Positions 18,937 through 26,617 of a stretch of 64,000 nt of DNA are shown piece after piece. The stretch covers positions 1 to 64,000 of the forward strand of contig CANLUH010000015.1 of the NCBI GenBank assembly GCA_947494205.1, written 5' to 3'. Position numbers and translations under genes: made by a program. Source of the DNA: an uncultured Flavobacteriaceae bacterium (GTDB lineage: Bacteria > Bacteroidota > Bacteroidia > Flavobacteriales > Flavobacteriaceae). The notes beneath the pieces were generated by a model. It had not been told where the DNA came from and ran no database searches. It saw only the letters and a program-made list of their open reading frames with translations. How positions within the stretch are numbered: the stretch's first letter is position 1; every line of letters starts with the position of its first letter.

Positions 18937-19500
18937 TTACTCGCGAATTATTTTTATACCACTATTATTACTTAATTTAATAATGGTTGAAGGCTTTGCT
19001 GTGCTTCCTTTTTCGCTAGGCAAATTTACGACATAATCTACACCTTTTAAAATGGCTTCGTCTATTTCTTTAAAGGTTTTCGGAGTTGGTTCTCCTGCAA
19101 TATTTGCAGAGGTAGATACTAACGGTCTCCCTAGCTTGCGAATTAAGCGTTGACAAAACTCATGGTCTACAACTCGTATGGCCAAGGTATTGTCGTTTGC
19201 TATTATGTTTTCTGCAACTCCTGCGGGATTATCGTATATAATAGTCGTAGGTTTATCTGCTAATTCAATAATATTATAAGCTACATTAGGTACATTATCT
19301 ACATGCCTTTCTAACATTCCAAAATTATTAACCAAACATATCATGGTTTTAGATTCAGAGCGTTGTTTTAGTTTATAGATTTTTCTAATGGCTTCTGTAT
19401 TTGTTGCATCGCAACCAATACCCCAAACTGTATCTGTTGGATAGAGAATAATACCTCCTTTTTTTAATATTTCGAAAACTTTATAGACTTCTTCTTTCAT
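18937..19500 (-). CDS. tsaC: Threonylcarbamoyl-AMP synthase (TsaC/YrdC family)
   Basis: 187 residues, the short TsaC form without a Sua5 extension. It makes threonylcarbamoyl-AMP from threonine, bicarbonate and ATP for the t6A base of tRNAs. Seen: GGIILYPTDTVWGIGCDATN, the KLKQRSESKTM motif with the lysine/arginine cluster, and RPLVSTSANIAGEPTP. The gene lies 77 bp upstream of cca, another tRNA-maturation gene. A TAATTTTG box is found at 19518-19525. Confidence 0.93.
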   Translation of the reverse strand: MKEEVYKVFEILKKGGIILYPTDTVWGIGCDATNTEAIRKIYKLKQRSESKTMICLVNNFGMLERHVDNVPNVAYNIIELADKPTTIIYDNPAGVAENIIANDNTLAIRVVDHEFCQRLIRKLGRPLVSTSANIAGEPTPKTFKEIDEAILKGVDYVVNLPSEKGSTAKPSTIIKLSNNSGIKIIRE

Positions 19501-19517
19501 TGTACTTAATTATGCCA

Positions 19518-19525
19518 CAAAATTA
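19518..19525 (-). promoter_or_regulatory. -7 promoter box for tsaC
   Basis: Minus strand TAATTTTG, matching TAnnTTTG, 17 bases before ATG 19500. The spacer to the divergent glycosyltransferase gene is only 71 bp. Confidence 0.35.
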
Positions 19526-19571
19526 ATTTATTTTCACGGATATATGTATTTTTATGCTTCATTTATAATCT

Positions 19572-20576
19572 ATGCAAATTAAATCCATCTTAGTTACTAA
19601 TAACCATTTAAAAAAAGTAGGTGGCTCAGAAACCTTTACTTATACTTTAATCGAAGCGTTGCTTAAAAGAGGTTTTCATGTAGAGTATTTTACATTTTTT
19701 CAAGGGGAAGTCTCTAAGCGTATTGAACGTGATTTGGGCGTACAGTTTATGTCTAAAAATAAATATGATTTAATTTTGGCAAACCACAATACCTGTGTTA
19801 ATGTATTAAGCCGAAAAGGTATTACAATACAAACTTGTCATGGTATTTTTCCTAATGAAGAACAACCTAGTAAATATGCCGATGGACATATTGCTATTTC
19901 TGAAGAAGTTGTACAGCATTTAAAAAGTAAAACATATAATTCTCAGCTTATAGTAAATGGTATTAACTGCGAACGCTATACAGTAAAGAAGCCTATAAAT
20001 ACTACTTTGAAGAAAGTGATGAGCTTAAGTCAGTCGGAAACAGCAAATGCTAAAATAAAAGCAGCTTGCGATACTTTAGGCCTTGATTTTACTAAGTTTA
20101 ATAAAAATGCAAATCCAGTTTGGCATGTAGAGGACATGATTAACGATGTCGATTTAGTTTTAGGTTTGGGACGTTCTGCATACGAAGCTATGGCTTGCGG
20201 TAGAGCAGTGGTAGTGTTCGATGAACGTGCGTATTTTAAATCATTTTCAGACGGGTATATGACACCTGATTTGGTAAGAACATGTGTTGCTAATAATTGT
20301 TCTGGTCGTTATTCGCAATTAGAATTCGACACAGAAGATTTAATTTCAGAATTTAAAAAATATAAAAAGGAAGATGGTGATGCGTTAAGAGCATTAGCAT
20401 TAACGGATTTTAATATTGATGTTCAAATAGATAAATATTTGGACTACGCCAAAACATTAAAGAAAAAGAACTCGCCTTTACAATTATTATTCGCTACTTG
20501 GTATCATACTTACAGAATGAATAAGCGTATAAAAAAGACCATTAAGAAAGAGAAAGCGATGAAGCAAAATGCTTAA
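19572..20576 (+). CDS. Glycosyltransferase, GT4-like
   Basis: 334 residues, GT-B type. The N-terminal Rossmann part has LVTNNHLKKVGGSETFTYTL, the usual GG(A/S)E start of acceptor binding in GT4 enzymes. The C-terminal half has GLGRSAYEAMACGRAVVVFD, in the place of the nucleotide-sugar binding E-x7-E segment. The mid-region between the two domains (residues 140-190) is short. The C-terminus ends in a basic helix KRIKKTIKKEK, possibly for membrane contact. It likely transfers a sugar during LPS core or surface-polysaccharide assembly; donor and acceptor are unknown. Its stop codon shares bases with the stop of the convergent GT2 gene. Confidence 0.85.
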   Translation: MQIKSILVTNNHLKKVGGSETFTYTLIEALLKRGFHVEYFTFFQGEVSKRIERDLGVQFMSKNKYDLILANHNTCVNVLSRKGITIQTCHGIFPNEEQPSKYADGHIAISEEVVQHLKSKTYNSQLIVNGINCERYTVKKPINTTLKKVMSLSQSETANAKIKAACDTLGLDFTKFNKNANPVWHVEDMINDVDLVLGLGRSAYEAMACGRAVVVFDERAYFKSFSDGYMTPDLVRTCVANNCSGRYSQLEFDTEDLISEFKKYKKEDGDALRALALTDFNIDVQIDKYLDYAKTLKKKNSPLQLLFATWYHTYRMNKRIKKTIKKEKAMKQNA

Positions 20577-21475
20577 AATCGAATCTGTTGTTTTTGTTTA
20601 AGCGATTGCGATAAGTGTGCACCTTTTAAAATAACGGGCAATAGAAACCACTTTTTAGGTTTTATTAAAAACGTAAGGCAATAGTAAGCTCTAATAAAAG
20701 CATATTTAGCATAAGAGTAGTTCTTTTTAATAACATAGATATGAGATAAAAACCCTTCTTTACTAATTATTTTAGAGGTTCCAGTACTTACGCCTTGATA
20801 ATGTAATATTTTTGCTTCGGGAACTAAAACGCTAGTATACCCTTCTTTCCTTAGCCTGAAGCAGATGTCCATTTCTTCAAAATAGAGAAAAATATTAGTG
20901 TCGAAACCGCCAACTTTTGCAAAGGCATCGCTTCTAAAAAACATAAAAGCACCGTTAACAAAGTTTACAGTTACAGGCTCTGTGTATTCTTTTTTACGCT
21001 TAGGATGATGTTTAGAGAAGTTTTTTTCTAAAAAACTACGTCCAAAAATAAGTTTTCTAATGCCTTTATCGTGATCAAAAGATATAACATGTTTATCGTG
21101 CTCATCGAAATTTTGTGCTGTAGAAACACCCACTTTAGGATGTTGTTCCATATACTTATGTAAAATGCCTAAACAATCGTTTTTAAGCATCGCATCATTA
21201 TTTAAAAACAAGATGTATTTAGATTTTGCAAACTGAGCACCAAACATATTACCGCCACCAAAACCAGTATTAATAACACTTCGGTGTAAAGAGACGTGCT
21301 CTAAATTTGGAAAATTGTTTTTTAAATGCTGATAATCTCCAATTTCAGAATTATTATCTACCACAATAATCTCTATTGCTAAACTAGTAGAAGTAAAGTC
21401 TATTACAGATTGTATACACTCTAGGGTGTACTTTGCGGTATTGTAATTAATAATAATAACCGAGATATCTTTCAT
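20573..21475 (-). CDS. Glycosyltransferase family 2, rhamnosyltransferase-like
   Basis: 300 residues from ATG 21475; a GTG two codons upstream is a weaker start. GT-A fold: SVIIINYNTAKYTLECIQSV, IIVVDNNS, GFGGGNM, the metal site in FLNNDAML, and GGFDTNIFLYFEEMDICFRLRKEG, which carries the catalytic-base ED/EE region. This set is typical of WbbL-like rhamnosyltransferases. The C-terminal 60 residues are basic and hydrophobic, suggesting membrane attachment. It is convergent with the GT4 gene. A TAGTTTTG box (21481-21488) is immediately upstream. Confidence 0.9.
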   Translation of the reverse strand: MKDISVIIINYNTAKYTLECIQSVIDFTSTSLAIEIIVVDNNSEIGDYQHLKNNFPNLEHVSLHRSVINTGFGGGNMFGAQFAKSKYILFLNNDAMLKNDCLGILHKYMEQHPKVGVSTAQNFDEHDKHVISFDHDKGIRKLIFGRSFLEKNFSKHHPKRKKEYTEPVTVNFVNGAFMFFRSDAFAKVGGFDTNIFLYFEEMDICFRLRKEGYTSVLVPEAKILHYQGVSTGTSKIISKEGFLSHIYVIKKNYSYAKYAFIRAYYCLTFLIKPKKWFLLPVILKGAHLSQSLKQKQQIRF

Positions 21476-21567
21476 AAGCACAAAACTAAATAAAATTAAC
21501 TAGGAATTAATACATTTGCTTGCATCAATAGTTAATGGGTTCAATATAGAAATTCTAAATTTATAAA

Positions 21568-22506
21568 ATGACAATAACAATAATAGCACCTTCTGCCTTT
21601 GGGTATACATCTCATATTCAACGTGTATTGAATGCATACAATGGAGTAGAGGCGTCTATTTTATATTTAGATAAACCAGGATTTCAATATAAAAACGTAG
21701 CGCATAAGCTTCAAAATTTTATCTCGAAACTATTCGGAAAAAATTTAAAGAAGACTTTTGTTTTCGATCGCATTAAAAAAGAAATGCATGCTAATGGAAC
21801 ACAAGATGCTATTTTTATTATTCGTCCAGATATGTTAAATGATAGCACATTACAATGCATTAGAGAAAAAACAGACAACTTTATTGCTTATTATTACGAT
21901 AGTACAAGACGTTTTCCAAGAAAGTTAGACATTGTAAATTATTTCGATACTATTTATAGTTACGACAAACAGGATATTAAAGAAAACGGTTTTAAGCTAC
22001 TTACCAATTATATTTTTGCCGAAAATAGTGCAACCAATTACGATTATCAGTTTTTTAATATTTCTACAAACGACCACCGTTTTCCATTAATAGAAAATCT
22101 TGCGGGATACTTAAAGTCTAAAGGATGGACTTACAATATTAAAGTATTTAATGGTACGCCAATGGCTGCGGAACATGTTGAAATTATTACCGAACACCAA
22201 TCTATTGAGCAGGTAGAGCGTATGATTTTAAAATCTAAAATTATTGTTGAAATACAGCGTAACGACCAAATAGGATTGTCGTTTCGAATTTTTGAAGCAC
22301 TAGGCTATCGTAAAAAGTTAATTACAACGAATACAGATGTGGTTAATTACGATTTTTACAATCCGCAAAATATATTGGTAATCGACGAACATAATATTGA
22401 GATTCCTGAAGACTTCGTGAATTTGCCTTATGTAGAAATAGACGATGCTATTTTAGATAAATATAGAGTTAAGTATTGGGTGAAGCCCATTTTTGGGTTA
22501 GATTAA
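21568..22506 (+). CDS. CgeB-like / glycosyltransferase-related protein
   Basis: 312 residues, soluble. It starts MTITIIAPSAFGYTSHIQR and has DAIFIIRPDML, YYYDSTRRFPRKLDIVNYFDTIYSYDKQD, then a C-terminal RNDQIGLSFRIFEALGYRKKLITTN segment. The last corresponds in position to the sugar-nucleotide binding region of GT-B enzymes, as in CgeB-type proteins (SLR.FEA...G). This supports a role in surface glycan synthesis, but the exact activity is unknown. Confidence 0.75.
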   Translation: MTITIIAPSAFGYTSHIQRVLNAYNGVEASILYLDKPGFQYKNVAHKLQNFISKLFGKNLKKTFVFDRIKKEMHANGTQDAIFIIRPDMLNDSTLQCIREKTDNFIAYYYDSTRRFPRKLDIVNYFDTIYSYDKQDIKENGFKLLTNYIFAENSATNYDYQFFNISTNDHRFPLIENLAGYLKSKGWTYNIKVFNGTPMAAEHVEIITEHQSIEQVERMILKSKIIVEIQRNDQIGLSFRIFEALGYRKKLITTNTDVVNYDFYNPQNILVIDEHNIEIPEDFVNLPYVEIDDAILDKYRVKYWVKPIFGLD

Positions 22507-22516
22507 ATTAAGATTG

Positions 22517-23011
22517 TTATTCTTTTGTCTTTAAACTATCCATTTTCTTTTTATACGCATCAAGTTTATCTTGTATTTCCTTAGGGAAATTCGTCTTTTC
22601 TATCTTCTTGTTAGACGATGCATTTTGTTTTTTAAGACTGTCTAATTCTGCTTCAAAGGCTTCGCTTAAGGCTTTAAATTTATTAATTGTTTCTATGCTT
22701 TTATAGTGAGAAAAAATTAAAGTATTAATCTCTTTTTTGCCATACTCATTTTTAGCTTGATTAAAAGATAGACTTAAAATAGTTATTAAATCTATCATGT
22801 TTTGATCACCTTCTAATACTTTTTTATTTACAAGTTCTTGAAAATCTTTTTGTGCTTTGAAATAGCTTTTCATACTATTAAAATCACTTTCAGAATAATC
22901 TAAAGTATCTAAGGTTTTTATAATAGGTGCTCTTTCGTCTTCTGTATTTAAATTTTGAGAAGACATAGAGTAGCTTATTAGCATTGTAATAATAAAAATG
23001 ATATTTTTCAT
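22517..23011 (-). CDS. Small secreted protein, unknown function
   Basis: 164 residues. A signal peptide (IIFIITMLISYSMSSQ) is followed by a helical, charged protein ending in DKLDAYKKKMDSLKTKE. The C-terminal coiled-coil-like stretch LDSLKKQNASSNKKIEK suggests oligomerisation. It follows the GT4 gene by 13 bp on the same strand, so it may be cotranscribed with the two upstream glycosyltransferases. Confidence 0.75.
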   Translation of the reverse strand: MKNIIFIITMLISYSMSSQNLNTEDERAPIIKTLDTLDYSESDFNSMKSYFKAQKDFQELVNKKVLEGDQNMIDLITILSLSFNQAKNEYGKKEINTLIFSHYKSIETINKFKALSEAFEAELDSLKKQNASSNKKIEKTNFPKEIQDKLDAYKKKMDSLKTKE

Positions 23012-23024
23012 AATCTCTTAATAG

Positions 23025-24092
23025 TTAAAACAAACTCCTATATACATTCGCATATTCCAAAGCAGCAGTGTCCCAATTAAAACTGTTAGCACGTTCTACA
23101 TAGGCAGTCGTGTATTTTGCCTTATTGGTTTCGTAAGTATGCATGCCGTTTTTAAAAACCGTTTTCATGTGTTCTGGATCAAAACTATCCCAATAAAATG
23201 CATACGCTCCACCAATTTCGGGAAGCGATGTTAAGTTAGATAAAAACACAGGTTTACCAAAACGCATAGCTTCTATGGGGGGAATGCCAAAACCTTCTAA
23301 TAATGACGGAAACACAAAAGCAGCGCAGTTTTGTAAATAGTATTGTTTTTCAATAGCATTAATAGTGCCTACAATATGTACACGTTGTTCTGTTTTTGTT
23401 TTAGATATTGCTTTTGCTAATGTTGTTTTAGCATAATTACTCGTGTGGTGTCCAGCCAAGATTAAATCGTAATCCGGTAATAATTCTAGCATTTCAACTA
23501 AAGTATGTACATTTTTACGGGCATTTAAAGCACCAATAAAAAATAAATACGGACGATTAGTCTTCGGTTTTACAGGATAGGTTTCTGTTTCCAAAAGTAC
23601 TCGCATGGGGTTACCATTATAAATAACATGCTCAGGAACGTTTGGCACATCAAAATATTTATGAGTAGACGCTTTTGCATATTCCGAAATATAGGTAATA
23701 GCATGACTGCGATTTAGTTTTTCAATAAACCGTTTGTTGGTCTCATGATTTAAATCGCTAGAGACTTCATCTATAAAATTAACATCGTGTACTGTTAATA
23801 CATAGGGAATGTTATGATGAGGTTCTATTTTTATATTTTGATTTAAGCAATGCCAAACATCGTATTTTGTCCTAATACGAAATAATGGCTGTCTAGAAAT
23901 AGAACGATAGGTTTTATAATTAAAATAGTTGCCAAATTCCTTTTTTAAAGGCGTAGTGTCTTTAGCATGCAACGTCATTTTAAAATCTGAAATATTGGCA
24001 TGATGCAGTCCTTTAATTAAATGATAATTAAACTGACCAAACCCATTATTTGGATTTTTTATATTGTGAGATTCTAAAAAAACGTTTTTCAT
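23025..24092 (-). CDS. Glycosyltransferase family 4 (mannosyltransferase-like)
   Basis: 355 residues. The N-terminal domain has HNIKNPNNGFGQFNYHLIKGL. The C-terminal domain has the glycosyltransferase group 1 signature: PYLFFIGALNARKNVHTLVEML, then FVFPSLLEGFGIPPIEAMRFGKPVF with the E-x7-E pair, and SLPEIGG. The donor is probably GDP- or UDP-linked sugar. It lies 3 bp downstream of a GT2 gene on the same strand and both likely act in one pathway. Confidence 0.93.
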   Translation of the reverse strand: MKNVFLESHNIKNPNNGFGQFNYHLIKGLHHANISDFKMTLHAKDTTPLKKEFGNYFNYKTYRSISRQPLFRIRTKYDVWHCLNQNIKIEPHHNIPYVLTVHDVNFIDEVSSDLNHETNKRFIEKLNRSHAITYISEYAKASTHKYFDVPNVPEHVIYNGNPMRVLLETETYPVKPKTNRPYLFFIGALNARKNVHTLVEMLELLPDYDLILAGHHTSNYAKTTLAKAISKTKTEQRVHIVGTINAIEKQYYLQNCAAFVFPSLLEGFGIPPIEAMRFGKPVFLSNLTSLPEIGGAYAFYWDSFDPEHMKTVFKNGMHTYETNKAKYTTAYVERANSFNWDTAALEYANVYRSLF

Positions 24093-24095
24093 TAT

Positions 24096-24842
24096 TTAGT
24101 CTATTTTTCTATACATCGCCCAAAGTTGTATGTAACGTTTATAAACAGAAAAAGCGTGGACATAACATATTATAAAACCTTCTTTACCATCTAAAATACC
24201 CAACCTTAAAAAATATTGATGCATAAAACGGTACCAAGGTCTAAATAGAAAGTGATATAGATTTGGGCGTACATTCTTTTTGTACAAATCCTTTGCTTGT
24301 AATTTACTATAAAGGCTTAGTTTTTCGTTGTAATTATCAAACGATTTATACGTATGGTGATCTGCAGCATGTTTTAATAATCCAATTGTCTCATTAGTTT
24401 CTATAGATTCATGTACAGGTTTACCATTGTACTTGCAATAGTTTTTATTAAATAAACGAACAGAAACATCGGTTTGAAAACCACTATATTTTATACGTTT
24501 TCCCATAAAATGGAAATTACGTTTTACATGATACACTTTTAATGCGTTTTCTGAATGTACAGTATCTACAATTTCTTTAGCTAAAGCTTCAGGTACTTCT
24601 TCATCTAAATCGAAAAATACAATCCAATCGTTTGTTGCTTGAGAAATAGCAAAGTTTTTTTGCTTGGAGAAATTTTCGAAAGTGTGTTGTATTACTTTTG
24701 CTCCGTTTTGTTCTGCAAGAGTCACTGTTTTATCTGTGCTAAAGGAGTCTACAATAATAATTTCATCGGCAAACGATAGGCTTTTTATATAGCTTTCTAT
24801 GTGTATTTCTTCGTTGTAGGTTATGGCTACGGCACTAATCAT
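24096..24842 (-). CDS. Glycosyltransferase family 2, WaaE/KdtX-like
   Basis: 248 residues, GT-A fold: AITYNEEIHIESYIKSL, ADEIIIVDSFSTDKT, NDWIVFFDLDEEVP (metal-binding DxD) and a KPVHES motif. The C-terminus is hydrophobic and basic (FLFRPWYRFMHQYFLRLGILDGKEGF), as in WaaE/KdtX enzymes that add sugars to the LPS inner core. A paralogue is encoded at 29476-30213. It is the first gene of a three-gene minus-strand unit. Confidence 0.9.
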   Translation of the reverse strand: MISAVAITYNEEIHIESYIKSLSFADEIIIVDSFSTDKTVTLAEQNGAKVIQHTFENFSKQKNFAISQATNDWIVFFDLDEEVPEALAKEIVDTVHSENALKVYHVKRNFHFMGKRIKYSGFQTDVSVRLFNKNYCKYNGKPVHESIETNETIGLLKHAADHHTYKSFDNYNEKLSLYSKLQAKDLYKKNVRPNLYHFLFRPWYRFMHQYFLRLGILDGKEGFIICYVHAFSVYKRYIQLWAMYRKID

Positions 24843-24897
24843 TTAAAGACGTTGGTTTTATTTAAAGATTTTTATAAATCAACAAAAAACTAATAGT

Positions 24898-24951
24898 GTC
24901 ACCTTGAGCCCAGTAGAAAGATAATTAGGTTTCGATTGTGCTCAACCAGAT
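24898..24951. repeat. Imperfect palindromic intergenic repeat
   Basis: The arms ACCTTGAGCCCAGTAGAAA and TTTCGATTGTGCTCAACC are reverse complements with a few mismatches. The core TTGAGC...GTCGAAA pattern recurs in shorter form near 31810 and 34594. Confidence 0.45.
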
Positions 24952-25026
24952 GTAAAATAATGGATTTATAATTTGAGAATAAAAATTAAACTAAAAACAA
25001 ATCCATGCATGTTAAATAACACTTAT

Positions 25027-25034
25027 TATATTTG
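25027..25034 (+). promoter_or_regulatory. -7 promoter box upstream of the polysaccharide deacetylase
   Basis: TATATTTG matches TAnnTTTG, 150 bases before the ATG. No good -33 box is visible, so it is tentative. Confidence 0.25.
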
Positions 25035-25184
25035 TGGTAAAAGTAAGGAAACTCATTTAAAAAGTGAGTATATAATGTGACATAGATGTTAGACTGAACC
25101 TTTTGTCAAGTTCAAGACAGACTAAGATTGAAGTCTCTTTGTATATTAAAAACATATAGTTATAAATTATAAAAGCGAATAATA

Positions 25185-25904
25185 ATGCCGAAACTTCCAG
25201 TTTTAATGTATCACAGTGTTAGTAAGGATACTGGTAATAGTAAAGGACTTACAATTTCTAAAGAACGACTGGAATCTCAATTTAAATTTTTAAAAGAGAA
25301 CGGTTATACTACATTGCACTTTAAAGATTTACAAGCTTTAAAAGGACCTAGCGATTATCCTGAAAAAGCGGTTATTATTACATTCGATGATGTGTATGTA
25401 AATCAATTAGAATTAGCGTACCCTTTATTAGAACAATACGGATTAAAAGCAAGTTTTTATATTCCGTTTAAATATGTGGGAGGAACAGACGATTGGAATG
25501 ATGGTACAGAACCTATTATGAGTGTTACTCAATTACAATCGTTAAACACAGATGTTATAGAGCTAGGATTGCATTCTTTTGCACATGGAAATTATAATGA
25601 GATGTCTGTAGAAGAGATACAAGAGGATTTTGATAAATGTAAAGCGTTTATTGTTGAACATAACCTAGAAATACATAATACATTAGCGTATCCGTACGGT
25701 AAGTTTCCAAGAAAAGGAGAAGAGCAACTCGCCTTTTTTAATACATTACATAATAATAGAGTAGCTTATGGTTTACGTATAGGGAATAGAGTAAATACAT
25801 TTCCGTTTAAAAATAATTACGAAGTACAACGTATAGACATTAAAGGAGAAGATAGCCTAGCGACTTTTAAAAAGAAGTTGAAACGTGGGAAAGGTTGGTT
25901 TTAA
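25185..25904 (+). CDS. Polysaccharide deacetylase (NodB homology, CE4)
   Basis: 239 residues without signal peptide. CE4 motifs: VLMYHSV near the start, ITFDD with Asp68-Asp69 (metal and base), LGLHSFAHG with His130 and His134 (metal), and AYPYGKFPRKG. It should remove N- or O-acetyl groups from a sugar, most likely in the surface glycan made by its neighbours. The expected Gly after TFDD is Val here, a mild deviation. The C-terminus is strongly basic (KKKLKRGKGWF). Its TAA shares bases with the stop of the convergent gene (TTAA at 25901-25904). A related tail sequence reappears at 26430-26468. Confidence 0.9.
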   Translation: MPKLPVLMYHSVSKDTGNSKGLTISKERLESQFKFLKENGYTTLHFKDLQALKGPSDYPEKAVIITFDDVYVNQLELAYPLLEQYGLKASFYIPFKYVGGTDDWNDGTEPIMSVTQLQSLNTDVIELGLHSFAHGNYNEMSVEEIQEDFDKCKAFIVEHNLEIHNTLAYPYGKFPRKGEEQLAFFNTLHNNRVAYGLRIGNRVNTFPFKNNYEVQRIDIKGEDSLATFKKKLKRGKGWF

Positions 25905-26323
25905 ATAAGCTTTAATTTTTTACTTCTATATAAACTATCATTAAACAAGGGGATTATTTTAGTTTTCTTTATTAAAAAAGTATCGATTCGGTTATATAGT
26001 TTCCATTCTTTATTATACTCAGGAAAAACTCTTATTTTATTTACATGTAAGAATAACGAATCCTTTGTAATTACCCATTTTCCTTTTTCTTCAAATGATT
26101 CTAATTGATGAAAATTACTGTATTCTTTTCTAAAATATTCTCCATTATTAAAGAGAGTTAAGCTGTCCATTATGTTGAATGCTTTTTTATTAGATAATTT
26201 TACTTGTATTACTTTAAATAAAGGGCCTTTTAATTTTTTTAATTCATAAGTTCGATAAACTTCTTGAGAGTATAAACTTATAGCTAACATAGAAAATATG
26301 AGCATTAATTTTATGTTATTCAT
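25901..26323 (-). CDS. Small secreted protein, unknown function
   Basis: 140 residues with a signal peptide (MLIFSMLAISLYSQ). The mature protein has alternating beta-like strands (FKVIQVKLS, GKWVITKDSLFLHV), a pattern seen in lipocalin-like small Bacteroidota secreted proteins that begin with a 'G.W' element. No catalytic motif is seen. It lies between the deacetylase and a relic of that gene's tail. Confidence 0.7.
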   Translation of the reverse strand: MNNIKLMLIFSMLAISLYSQEVYRTYELKKLKGPLFKVIQVKLSNKKAFNIMDSLTLFNNGEYFRKEYSNFHQLESFEEKGKWVITKDSLFLHVNKIRVFPEYNKEWKLYNRIDTFLIKKTKIIPLFNDSLYRSKKLKLI

Positions 26324-26357
26324 TTTTTAGAGATTATAAATACTTGAGCTAAAGTAT

Positions 26358-26468
26358 ATGAAGCTATTAAACAATAAAACGAATAATGAGTTAAATGCTA
26401 CTACGAATGAGTTAATAGGGAGAGTTTCTAAGAAAAAGTTGAAACGCGGGAAGAGGTGTTTTTTATAA
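26358..26468 (+). pseudogene. 36-codon small ORF ending in a deacetylase-like tail
   Basis: ATG at 26358 opens a 36-codon frame to TAA at 26466-26468. The first 24 residues (MKLLNNKTNNELNATTNE...) resemble nothing I know. The last part reads VSKKKLKRGKRCFL, close to the C-terminus FKKKLKRGKGWF of the deacetylase 560 bp upstream, and the DNA is also similar (AAGTTGAAACG.GGGAA). The simplest reading is a remnant from a duplication or recombination; a real basic micropeptide cannot be excluded. Confidence 0.35.
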
Positions 26469-26617
26469 TCTACGTAGATGTACGTATTTCATTTGTAATA
26501 AATTACTTATATATTCGTTTACTCATTGAAAAAGTGTGTATACTCATTATTCTTTCTCTAAAATAATACACTTACATACTTTTGGTCTATTACTCATTTT
26601 AAACCAATGTTAAACGT

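Larger units (their letters stand above)
24843..25184. other. Intergenic region with degenerate inverted repeats
   Basis: This 342-bp gap separates two divergent genes. I see no ORF of note. It holds an imperfect palindrome at about 24898-24951 whose arms contain CTTGAGCCCAGTAGAAA and TTTCGATTGTGCTCAA, and a weaker one at about 25090-25130 (AGACTGAA ... TTCAAGACAGACT). Both resemble intergenic repeats of the kind found in flavobacterial genomes. A TATATTTG box at 25027-25034 may start the deacetylase transcript. Confidence 0.5.
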
